From contig NZ_QOHK01000016.1 in the NCBI RefSeq assembly GCF_003319175.1, positions 1-35,892 on the forward strand: DNA of 35,892 nucleotides, given 5' to 3'. Below are positions 24,348-31,097 of the stretch, piece after piece. A program made the position numbers and the translations under genes. The notes under the pieces are model-generated. The model worked only from the letters and a program-made list of their open reading frames with translations, was not told where the DNA came from and did not search any database. The stretch's first letter is position 1. Each line of letters begins with the position of its first letter. The DNA comes from Blastococcus sp. TF02-8. GTDB taxonomy: Bacteria > Actinomycetota > Actinomycetes > Mycobacteriales > Geodermatophilaceae.

Positions 24348-24794
24348 TCACTGGACGCGTCGCCGATGGGCGGAGGGCGTGCTCAGGCTGACGACGTCGA
24401 TGTCGACGTGGGCGACCCGGACGCCGGTGATGTGCTCGACATCCTTACGGACCCGCTCGCGCACCCGGCTGGCTACGGTGCGGACCGAGGCGGGCCAGCC
24501 GATCGCCACGGTCGCGTCGACCGTGGCGGTGTGCCCGTCGACGCGAGCGTCGACGGACGCCTCCTTGTCCGGGCGGGCGTCCCCGACGTTGATGCCGAGC
24601 AGCCGGCGTGGAGCGGCGGTCGCACCCTCGACCTGCGTGACCGCATAGCCGGCGACTCGCTCGACGACACGGTCGGCGATCTCGAGGGTGCCCCGCTCGG
24701 CGGGGTCGCCGAGCTCCGGGAGGGCGGCGCCGTGTTCGTCCGGCCCGGAGGTGGCCTGCGGGCCATCGGGGGGAAGTGGGACGGCGCTGCTCAC
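24348..24794 (-). CDS. Asp23/Gls24 family protein
   Basis: After a disordered N-terminus (about 35 residues), an Asp23 domain reads LEIADRVVERVAGYAVTQVE, DARVDGHTATVDATVAIGWP, VRTVASRVRERVRKDVEHIT and the final VRVAHVDIDVVSL strand. The family was defined by Asp23 of Staphylococcus, a membrane-associated, cell-envelope stress protein. GTG 24794 overlaps the TGA of the upstream DUF2273 gene (GTGA). This is one of three Asp23-type genes in the operon, and a fourth domain is fused to the anti-sigma-like protein at 26822. Confidence 0.9.
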   Translation of the reverse strand: MSSAVPLPPDGPQATSGPDEHGAALPELGDPAERGTLEIADRVVERVAGYAVTQVEGATAAPRRLLGINVGDARPDKEASVDARVDGHTATVDATVAIGWPASVRTVASRVRERVRKDVEHITGVRVAHVDIDVVSLSTPSAHRRRVQ

Positions 24795-24970
24795 CGCGGA
24801 CCGCGCCCACCGAGGTAGGGCGTGAGGTCGAGCTGACCGGACACCACCTTGCCGATCACGAAGCCGATGACACCGAGCACCGCAGTTCCGACGAAGGCGT
24901 CAAAGCCGCCGATGACCCAGGCGAGACCGAGCAGCAGACCGGTGAACAGACCCACGACGGTGGGTGGCAT
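24791..24970 (-). CDS. DUF2273-like small membrane protein, 59 aa
   Basis: The protein reads MPPTVVGLFTGLLLGLAW, then VIGGFDAFVGTAVLGVIGF, VIGKVVSGQLDLTPYLGG: two hydrophobic helices joined by a short turn. This is the plan of DUF2273, a family of small membrane proteins that lie next to Asp23 genes and are thought to help bind Asp23 to the membrane. ATG 24970 has a perfect GGAGG five bases upstream. The TGA overlaps the GTG start of the next Asp23 gene. Confidence 0.82.
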   Translation of the reverse strand: MPPTVVGLFTGLLLGLAWVIGGFDAFVGTAVLGVIGFVIGKVVSGQLDLTPYLGGRGPR

Positions 24971-25004
24971 GGCAACCTCCAGGACAAGACGGGTTCAGGG
25001 CAGT

Positions 25005-25244
25005 TCAGACAACGCGCCGTGGTCTGCGGCGACGGTGGAACCAGGCGGCGATCCTGGCGAGACCCCGGGGCCGGCGGACGAAGCGGACGTCGTCCGCCGG
25101 CCGGGGGCCTGCTCTGCGGGCTCGCCCCTCGAGTTCCGCCATGACCCGGAGGAACTCGGACGGATCGCCCCCGAGGTCGGGATGGTGCGCGCGGAGCAGC
25201 GCGCGCCGTCGGCGACGCTCCTCCGGGTCGGTGGTCTCAGGCAT
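25005..25244 (-). CDS. Small J-domain-like protein, 79 aa
   Basis: The protein contains RRRRRALLRAHHPDLGGDPS, the HPD signature of J-domains, with the following helix FLRVMAELEGRARR. J-domains recruit DnaK (Hsp70). The chain is short: helix I and the arginine-rich helix II are reduced, and the C-terminus is very basic (FHRRRRPRRVV), which could bind membrane or nucleic acid. ATG 25244 overlaps the TGA of the upstream Asp23-like gene by one base. A chaperone link in an Asp23 operon is unusual to me; the function is inferred only from the HPD motif. Confidence 0.72.
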   Translation of the reverse strand: MPETTDPEERRRRRALLRAHHPDLGGDPSEFLRVMAELEGRARRAGPRPADDVRFVRRPRGLARIAAWFHRRRRPRRVV

Positions 25245-25621
25245 CAGGCCTGCGAAACCCCCACACCGGACGGCCCGGGGGGCAGGGCCGGCGGCTGTTC
25301 TTCGGGCAGCTGGAGGTCCGCGACGTGCACGTCCACCGGCTGTCCGGCCACGAGCGGCTCGACCGCGCGACGCACCTGGTCGGCGATCGCGATGATCGGA
25401 ACGCCCTGGACGGCCACGACCGACACCAGCACGCGGCTGGATTCTATCCGCACCCCGTCGACCCGACGTCCCGGTAGGTACGTGGCGACATTCCGCAGGC
25501 CGCTGCCGCGGGACAGCGACGCGACGGCGGGGCAGGCGACCGCGGCAGCGGCGATAGCGTTGGCAAGCTCGGCCTCCGACATCGCCGCGACCGCGGCCGA
25601 ACCCCTGGACGCTGAGGTCAC
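25244..25621 (-). CDS. Asp23-like protein, 125 aa
   Basis: The protein starts with SEAELANAIAAAAVACPAVA, continues with RRVDGVRIESSRVLVSVVAV, VPIIAIADQVRRAVEPLVAG and VDVHVADLQLPE, matching the order of strands and helices in Asp23 with some divergence, and ends with a proline-rich tail. It starts at GTG 25621, which overlaps the TGA of the upstream Asp23 gene (GTGA); an internal ATG 13 codons later is another possible start. It overlaps the J-domain gene by one base. All this points to one translationally coupled transcript. Confidence 0.75.
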   Translation of the reverse strand: MTSASRGSAAVAAMSEAELANAIAAAAVACPAVASLSRGSGLRNVATYLPGRRVDGVRIESSRVLVSVVAVQGVPIIAIADQVRRAVEPLVAGQPVDVHVADLQLPEEQPPALPPGPSGVGVSQA

Positions 25622-26079
25622 TGGACCCGCGGAGGCTCCTGGGAGCCCTCGTCGTCGGACGGCAGGTGGATGTCGTTGACCGAGATGTTGACCTCGGTGA
25701 CCTGCAGACCGGTCATCCCCTCGACCGACGCGATGACGTTTCGCCGGACCGACCGGGCGACATCGGCGATGGGGGCGCCGTACTCGGTGACCAGATCCAG
25801 GTCGACCGCTGCCTGCTTCTCCCCGACCTCGACCGACACGCCCTGACCGGCCGACTGCGTGGCGCCCGGGATGCGCTCGCGGAGCGCGCCGAGGGTGCGT
25901 GCCGCGCCGCCGCCGAGAGCGTAGACGCCGGACACCTCGCGCGCAGCCAGGCCGGCGATCTTCTGGACGACGTTGTCGGCGACGGTGGTGGTGCCCTGGC
26001 TGGTCTGCAGAGCCGACGGCGACGCCTGGGTGACCGCGCTGGTCGACGCGGAGGTGCTGGAGCTCGGGGACTGCGTCAC
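25618..26079 (-). CDS. Asp23/Gls24 family protein, first gene of the operon
   Basis: After a serine/threonine-rich start of about 30 residues comes a full Asp23 domain: VADNVVQKIAGLAAREVSGV, a glycine-rich segment, VSVEVGEKQAAVDLDLVTEY, IADVARSVRRNVIASVEGMT and VTEVNISVNDIHL. It is the best conserved copy in the window. The first-gene position, next to the divergent regulatory region, suggests it is the main product. GTG 26079 has AGG upstream at suitable distance. In other bacteria Asp23 coats the inside of the membrane, anchored by AmaP; a homologue of AmaP ends this operon. Confidence 0.93.
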   Translation of the reverse strand: MTQSPSSSTSASTSAVTQASPSALQTSQGTTTVADNVVQKIAGLAAREVSGVYALGGGAARTLGALRERIPGATQSAGQGVSVEVGEKQAAVDLDLVTEYGAPIADVARSVRRNVIASVEGMTGLQVTEVNISVNDIHLPSDDEGSQEPPRVQ

Positions 26080-26237
26080 TGGGTGACCTCTTCTTCCGTG
26101 ATGGGAGATAACGTCGTAAACCGACGGGCGGCCCGGTCGTGCCCTCGGGTCGCCGACTTACACCAGTTGGACACAACTGGATGGGAAGGGTTACAGCAGA
26201 TGGCGAAAAGGGCTCCGCGGAAGCGTGAGCTTCACCG
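26080..26237. promoter_or_regulatory. Divergent promoter region with a palindrome
   Basis: This 158-bp gap separates the Asp23 operon (minus) from the ECF sigma gene (plus). It contains the perfect inverted repeat CCAGTTG-GACA-CAACTGG at 26163-26180, about 58 bases before the sigma-gene start. Such a palindrome could be an operator for a dimeric regulator, or part of promoter control of either side. I could not assign -35/-10 boxes. Confidence 0.5.
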
Positions 26238-26816
26238 GTGACCCAGGACGCAGAGCCCATCGCCGGCCGGACCGACCCGATGGAGGAGCGCTGGGTCTCG
26301 CTGGCGAGGGAGGGCAACGAGGACGCCTTCGCATCGCTCGTCCGCGCGCACCAGGACCGGCTCTACCACGTGGCGCTGCGCCTGGTGGGGCATCCAGCGG
26401 ACGCCCAGGATGCGGTGCAGGAGTCCCTCCTGCAGGTCTGGCAGCACCTGGACGGATTCCGCGGTGAGGCGCAGTTCTCGACGTGGGTCATGCGCATCCT
26501 GATCAACCGCTGCCACAACGTGCTGCGGGCTCGCAAGCTCACCGTGCCCCTGCCCGACGACATCGGATCAGCCGAAGGACTACCCCAGGCGCCGTCGGCA
26601 GAGGACCTGGCCGTGCGTGCTCAGCGCAGGGACGCCGTCCGCGCCGCGGTGCTGTCGCTACCTTTCGACCAACGCGCGCCACTTGTCCTGACCGTCTTCG
26701 GCGGTTACACACATGCTGAAACGGGGCGCATTCTCGGCATCTCCGAGACAGCAGCCAAGGTGAGGGCGCATCGTGGGCGCAAGACCCTGCTGGCCCGGCT
26801 CCAGGAATGGAGGTGA
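26238..26816 (+). CDS. ECF-type RNA polymerase sigma factor
   Basis: The 192-residue protein has region 2 at about residues 20-85 (FASLVRAHQDRLYHVALRLV, GHPADAQDAVQESLLQVWQH, STWVMRILINRC) and region 4 at about 130-188 (VRAAVLSLPFDQRAPLVLTV, GGYTHAETGRILGISETAAK, VRAHRGRKTLL). Both are complete. ECF sigma factors direct RNA polymerase to stress promoters and are usually held by an anti-sigma factor coded next to them. The next gene, five bases downstream, has the zinc anti-sigma motif. The GTG at 26238 is used; ATG 26280 is an alternative. Divergence from the Asp23 operon suggests that operon is a target. Confidence 0.92.
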   Translation: MTQDAEPIAGRTDPMEERWVSLAREGNEDAFASLVRAHQDRLYHVALRLVGHPADAQDAVQESLLQVWQHLDGFRGEAQFSTWVMRILINRCHNVLRARKLTVPLPDDIGSAEGLPQAPSAEDLAVRAQRRDAVRAAVLSLPFDQRAPLVLTVFGGYTHAETGRILGISETAAKVRAHRGRKTLLARLQEWR

Positions 26817-26821
26817 CTCCC

Positions 26822-27454
26822 GTGTCCCCGAGCAACAGCGAGGACGACCGCCTGCCCTGCGGCGTAGGCGTCGACACCTTGCTCACCCAGGTGGCCGAGC
26901 ATGCTCCCCCCCGTGACCCGGCACACCAACGCAGCTGTCCGCACTGCCGAGCCGCCCTGGCGGAGCTGGCCGACCTGTGGGCCCCCGTCACCAAACTGGC
27001 AGCGGAAGACGTCCGCGCACCGGCCGGCCTGCTGCAGGAGGTCATGGCACAGATCCGCGAACTGTCCCGCAACGCTTGGCACGCCGTCCTGACCGACCCG
27101 ACCGGGCAGACCCGCATCGCGGCACGCGTCGTCGGCGCCGTCGCCCGACTGGCCGCCGAGTCCGTTCCGCACGTCTCGGTCGCCTTCGGCGGCGGTCGCC
27201 CCGAGACCCGGGCCGGACAGTCGCCCTCACTCACCGAGATCGCCGGCGCCGCGGGCGAACCTGCCACCGACGTCGGGGTCGCGGGCTGTCACGTCATCAT
27301 CGACGTCCAGATCGCCGTCGACTACGGCGTTCCCATCGCGCACGTCGCGCAAGCGGTTCGGAGCCGGATCGTCGAACACCTCGTGGCGCACACCGGGTTG
27401 ATCACCAGAGAGGTGAACGTCATCGTCATCGACGTCCTCCCGTCGCTTCGGTGA
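26822..27454 (+). CDS. Putative zinc anti-sigma factor fused to an Asp23 domain
   Basis: From GTG 26822 (strong GGAGG eight bases upstream) the protein is 210 residues. Residues about 15-55 contain H35-x3-C39-x2-C42 (HQRSCPHC), the motif of zinc-containing anti-sigma domains, followed by helices (LAELADLWAPVTKLAAED). Residues about 95-208 are an Asp23 domain: TRIAARVVGAVARLAAESVP, VIIDVQIAVDYGVPIAHVA, VRSRIVEHLVAHTGL, VNVIVIDVL. The order sigma factor, zinc protein, five bases apart, is typical of ECF pairs. An Asp23 domain in the place of the usual transmembrane or sensor part is the notable point; there is no membrane segment. Zinc binding and sigma binding are inferred. Confidence 0.8.
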   Translation: MSPSNSEDDRLPCGVGVDTLLTQVAEHAPPRDPAHQRSCPHCRAALAELADLWAPVTKLAAEDVRAPAGLLQEVMAQIRELSRNAWHAVLTDPTGQTRIAARVVGAVARLAAESVPHVSVAFGGGRPETRAGQSPSLTEIAGAAGEPATDVGVAGCHVIIDVQIAVDYGVPIAHVAQAVRSRIVEHLVAHTGLITREVNVIVIDVLPSLR

Positions 27455-27600
27455 CACGAGACACCACACCCGCTCCAGGCGAGAAAACTCTGCTGTACCT
27501 GATCGCCCGGCTGTGCGGCGCCTACGAATGGACGGTGACCTCGGGCCGCAAGCACGTCTGGGCGTACGTCAGCCTGCTCCCGGGCGCCGGCACCAGATCG
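27451..27600 (+). pseudogene. C-terminal remnant of an RsbW-like ATPase
   Basis: The frame reads LYLIARLCGAYEWTVTSG then RKHVWAYVSL, the last 30 residues of the RsbW-like family (compare GLYLVARICGAHGWTTHRRR in the protein at 807-1358). The N-box and ATP-binding core are absent. A GTG at 27451 overlaps the stop of the anti-sigma gene, and the frame stays open into the PAS-GAF-SpoIIE gene, so a fused product is conceivable but unlikely. I read it as what remains after a deletion. Confidence 0.65.
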
Positions 27601-27744
27601 CACCCCCATCGGAGGCCGCGGCCGTCGCCTGCTCGCAGCGGTCGGCGTCGGTGGGTTCACGGCATCCCGCTCGCGAACCGGCCGCCGAGTCCGGTCGTGC
27701 ACAATACGCCAGGGCCTCCTGGCCGCGACGACGAACGAAAGCGG

Positions 27745-29898
27745 GTGCAGGTGGTCGGGAAACGCGCGGACGCCGAGGAAAGCGCTGCGGCTGCCTCTGA
27801 CGTCCCGGGTGTCGGAGTCCCCGCGGCGTCGGTGGAGCTACTGGACCTGGCCCGAGCAGCCGCGGGGATCGGCACCTTCGACTGGGACCTGATCACCGGG
27901 CGGCTGTCGTGGGACGACCGGCTCCTGGAGCTGTTCGACCTGACCCCGGCGACCTTCGACCAGACGATCGAGGGCTTCAACGCCCGAGTGCACCCGGACG
28001 ACCTGGGCAGGGTCAGCGAATTGCTCGACCGCGCGATCACCACGTGCGGCGACTACGAGGCCGAGTACCGGGTGCTGTGCACCGACGGGTCCCTGCGGTG
28101 GATCGCCGCGCGCGGGCGGGCCCTGTGCGACGAGGCCGGGGACGCCGTCCGGCTGCTGGGCGCCGCCTGGGACGTCACCGACCGCCGGAAGACGCAGGAT
28201 CGGATCGCCAGGGCCCTGGAAGGCATGGCCGTCGGATACCTCGTCATGGATGCGGACTGGCGGATCGGCTATGTCAATGCGCGAGCCGAGAAGGCGTTGG
28301 GGCTGCCGCGCGCCGAGCTGGTCGGCGGGATCATCTGGGAGCGGTTCCCCGGAACCGTCGGCACCGACTTCGAAGCCGGCTACCGCCGGGCCAAGGACAC
28401 CGGCCAACCCGTCACCTTCGACGCCTACTACCCCGAACCGCTCAACGCCTGGTATGAGGTGCGCGCCACGCCCGAGGGTGACGGGGTGGCGCTCTACTTC
28501 CTCGACATCACCGAGCGATACCGGACCTACCAACGCAACGAACTCCTAGGACAGACCACCCACCAGCTCACCGGCACCTTGAACGCTGAGGAAGCCGTCG
28601 CCCGGCTCGCTCAGCTGGTGGTCCCTACGCTGGCCGACTGGTGCCTGGTGAGCCTGGTCAGCGATGAGCAGCACACCAACATCAGACGTGCTCTGCGCGA
28701 CGTCGGCCACTGGCACACCGATCCGGACGAGCGAGCACTGGTCGAGGCCTACGCCCGGGTGCGCCTGGCCGCGGCGACCGACGAACCCTTCCTGGCTCGC
28801 GCCTTGAGCAGCGGAGAGCCCGTGGTCATCGAGCGAGACGCGTCCGAGCGGATCCGCGCGGTGCTGACCGCCGGCGAGGCCACCGAGCTGCTGGAGCAGT
28901 TGGCGCCGGAGAGCGCGGCCGTGCTGCCGCTGCGGGGCCGCGGCCGGACCGTCGGGCTGCTCACCCTGTTCAACGGTCCTGCGCGCGGGCCGATCCCACC
29001 CAACGACCTGTCCACGGCCACCGACATCGCCGGACGCGCCGGGATGGCCCTGGACAACGCCCGACTCTACCGGGAGCAGCGCAGCCTGGCCGAGGGCCTG
29101 CAGCGGTCACTGCTCACCGCACCCCCGCAACCCGACCACGGGCAGATCGTCGTCCGCTACGTGCCCGCCTCCCAGGCCGCACAAGTCGGCGGCGACTGGT
29201 ACGACGCATTCCTGCAGCCCGGAGGCGCCACCGTGCTGGCCATCGGTGATGTGATCGGCCACGACACCCAGGCGGCCGCCGCGATGGGCCAGATCCGCAC
29301 CATCGTCCGATCGATCGGCGCCCTGGACGACCAGAGCCCCGCGACCATCCTCCGTCGGGCCGACGAGGTGATGGAGAGGCTGATGGTCCGGACCGCGGCC
29401 ACGATCGCCCTCGCCCGGTTGGAGCAGACCCCCGACGACCTGCAGCGCGGCATCACCCGGCTGCGCTGGTCGAACGCCGGTCACCCGCCACCGTTCGTGA
29501 TTAACCCCGACGGCACGGTCCTTCCCCTGACCCGTGTTCGGGCGGACCTGCTGCTCGGCGTACGACCCGACAGCGCGCGACACGAGGCCGAGGTGGTTCT
29601 CGACCACGACGCCGTGGTGCTCCTCTACACCGACGGGCTCGTCGAGCGCCGCGACGAGGACCTCGACCAGGGCACGCAGCGCCTGCAGGACACCCTGGAG
29701 GAACTCGCCGGCCGTGATCTCGACGAGCTGTGCGACGAGCTGCTGGCCCGGATGCTGCCGCACGAGCCGGACGACGACGTCGCCCTCATCGCCATCCGAC
29801 TGTTCCGGCGGGACCGCCCACGGCCGGCCCAGGCCGGCCCCAACGTCGTCCCACCGGACGTGCCCCCGCACCGGGATGTCGCCAGTCACCCGGACTAA
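27745..29898 (+). CDS. PAS-PAS-GAF-SpoIIE serine phosphatase
   Basis: The protein has about 717 residues. PAS 1 (about 30-150) contains IGTFDWDLITGRLSWDDRL and ends WDVTDRRKTQ; PAS 2 (about 155-265) contains MDADWRIGYVNARAEKALG; a GAF domain (about 270-450) follows; and a SpoIIE/PPM phosphatase domain (about 460-690) has GGDWYDAFLQPGG, IGDVIGHDTQAAAAMGQ, NAGHPPPFV, LYTDGLVERR and the last DDDVALIAI. The catalytic metal ligands are complete. Such phosphatases reset STAS proteins in sigma control, so it may serve the STAS/RsbW pairs in this window. No membrane segment is seen. The start is GTG 27745 or 27751; neither has a strong ribosome binding site. Confidence 0.88.
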   Translation: MQVVGKRADAEESAAAASDVPGVGVPAASVELLDLARAAAGIGTFDWDLITGRLSWDDRLLELFDLTPATFDQTIEGFNARVHPDDLGRVSELLDRAITTCGDYEAEYRVLCTDGSLRWIAARGRALCDEAGDAVRLLGAAWDVTDRRKTQDRIARALEGMAVGYLVMDADWRIGYVNARAEKALGLPRAELVGGIIWERFPGTVGTDFEAGYRRAKDTGQPVTFDAYYPEPLNAWYEVRATPEGDGVALYFLDITERYRTYQRNELLGQTTHQLTGTLNAEEAVARLAQLVVPTLADWCLVSLVSDEQHTNIRRALRDVGHWHTDPDERALVEAYARVRLAAATDEPFLARALSSGEPVVIERDASERIRAVLTAGEATELLEQLAPESAAVLPLRGRGRTVGLLTLFNGPARGPIPPNDLSTATDIAGRAGMALDNARLYREQRSLAEGLQRSLLTAPPQPDHGQIVVRYVPASQAAQVGGDWYDAFLQPGGATVLAIGDVIGHDTQAAAAMGQIRTIVRSIGALDDQSPATILRRADEVMERLMVRTAATIALARLEQTPDDLQRGITRLRWSNAGHPPPFVINPDGTVLPLTRVRADLLLGVRPDSARHEAEVVLDHDAVVLLYTDGLVERRDEDLDQGTQRLQDTLEELAGRDLDELCDELLARMLPHEPDDDVALIAIRLFRRDRPRPAQAGPNVVPPDVPPHRDVASHPD

Positions 29899-29934
29899 CC
29901 CCCTCAGCGGCGCACCTCCGGTGGAAGCGCGGCG

Positions 29935-30615
29935 TCACAGCTGAGGGCGGACACCTGGCTCGGAGGCGAGCGCAGCGGCGTACGTCCGCGCCTCACCGCG
30001 GACGGCGGCCCGACCGGCTCCCCGCCGCCCGAGGGGCAGCAGGGTCCGGCCCTGCGCGCCTTCCAGCTCCAGTGCCAGAGCTGCGTAGAGGGCGAGCACC
30101 GCGAGCGCGAGGCCGGTCCAGCCGGCCGCCGCCTTCCAGCTGCTCGAGCCGGTGATCTCGTACAGCCCGGTCACGGCGAACCTGATTCCGGCCAGGCACA
30201 TGACCGCGGCCGGCACCAGCTTGCTGGCCGCAGCCGATGCGGCCGGCACCTGCAGCGCCAGCCCGGCCGTCAGCATCAGGACCCCCAGCCCGGCGCTGGT
30301 CGCCCCGGGCGCCGACGTCAGCGTCGTCAGCGCGACCGTCGCCCAGGTGCCGGCCAGCAGCCCCATGCCGGTGGCAGCCACCGGGTCGCGGGCCAGGAAC
30401 CCGACGACGGCGGCGGTGAGCTGCAGCGGGACGGTGGCGACCAGCGCCGTCAGCCCGGCGATGCGGCCCTGGTCGGGCGGTATCCAGCTCAACTGCACGG
30501 CGCTGAGCATGACCGTCGCGAGCACCAGCGCCAAGAAGCCGAGCGGGAGCGGCGTGGCCAGCGGCCGCAGCACCACCCGCGTGGCCGCTCCGCCTGCCGC
30601 CGACGGATCCGGCAT
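29935..30615 (-). CDS. GPR1/FUN34/YaaH-like membrane protein
   Basis: The 226-residue protein has six hydrophobic segments. The start has LRPLATPLPLGFLALVLATV, the pattern near the N-terminus of the GPR1/FUN34/YaaH family, and later VAATGMGLLAGTWATVALTT. The family includes acetate/succinate transporters and sometimes formate-like channels; the substrate here is not clear. ATG 30615 overlaps the TGA of the upstream gene (TGATG), so it is the third gene of the molybdopterin operon and translationally coupled. The partner enzyme may produce or consume a small anion, which would fit a transporter. Confidence 0.72.
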   Translation of the reverse strand: MPDPSAAGGAATRVVLRPLATPLPLGFLALVLATVMLSAVQLSWIPPDQGRIAGLTALVATVPLQLTAAVVGFLARDPVAATGMGLLAGTWATVALTTLTSAPGATSAGLGVLMLTAGLALQVPAASAAASKLVPAAVMCLAGIRFAVTGLYEITGSSSWKAAAGWTGLALAVLALYAALALELEGAQGRTLLPLGRRGAGRAAVRGEARTYAAALASEPGVRPQL

Positions 30616-31097
30616 CAGCTGACCAGTGCCTGGGTGGCGGCTTCCTTGAGCTTGCCGTTGGCCCACCGGGCCTGCCGCAGGGTCTCGGGATGGCACCGCT
30701 CGGCGAGCTTCAACAGGTCCTGCTTCCTCGCCCCCTGGGCCACCTGGGCCAGCAGCTCCCAGTCCAAGGAGACCCCGGAGGCCTCCCGGTAGAGGTGCCG
30801 GAGGTCGGCGAGCAGCAACAACCCAGATTCCGGGCGGCGGCCGAAGAGGTCGGACGCCGCCTGCTGGAGCCTCTCGAGCGCGCCGGGCTCCCCACCGGTC
30901 TCCTGGTCGAGGTCCAGGCCGTAGAGCTGTCCGATGGCGGCGAGGTCGCGGACGTGGTCCGTCGACCACCTCGCCAGATCCCGGGTGACGTGGAAGACCT
31001 CGTGCTCGGCCTTGTGCCGGTCGGACATGCCGAGCAGCACGTGGACCAGGTGCTTCTCGGAGCGGTGCAGCTCCTCGATCGCCAGGTGCAGCTTCAC
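30615..31097 (-). CDS. Helical protein of unknown function, operon partner of the Mo-oxidoreductase
   Basis: The 160-residue protein is almost entirely helical: VKLHLAIEELHRSEKHLVHV, DRHKAEHEVFHVTRDLARWS, LERLQQAASDLFGR, LLLLADLRHLYREASGV, LKLAERCHPETLRQARWANG. It has several histidines and one cysteine. The first helices resemble four-helix bundles with possible metal-binding histidines, but this is not diagnostic. GTG 31097 overlaps the TGA of the oxidoreductase gene (GTGA) and has GGAGGA upstream. It is placed as an accessory or maturation factor for the enzyme, which is inference from context. Confidence 0.7.
   Translation of the reverse strand: MKLHLAIEELHRSEKHLVHVLLGMSDRHKAEHEVFHVTRDLARWSTDHVRDLAAIGQLYGLDLDQETGGEPGALERLQQAASDLFGRRPESGLLLLADLRHLYREASGVSLDWELLAQVAQGARKQDLLKLAERCHPETLRQARWANGKLKEAATQALVS

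Noticed and set aside
26977..27744. Extended N-terminus of the PAS-GAF-SpoIIE protein through the anti-sigma gene
   Set aside because: This part is another frame of the zinc/Asp23 gene and the RsbW remnant; the arginine-rich translation is typical of a shadow frame.
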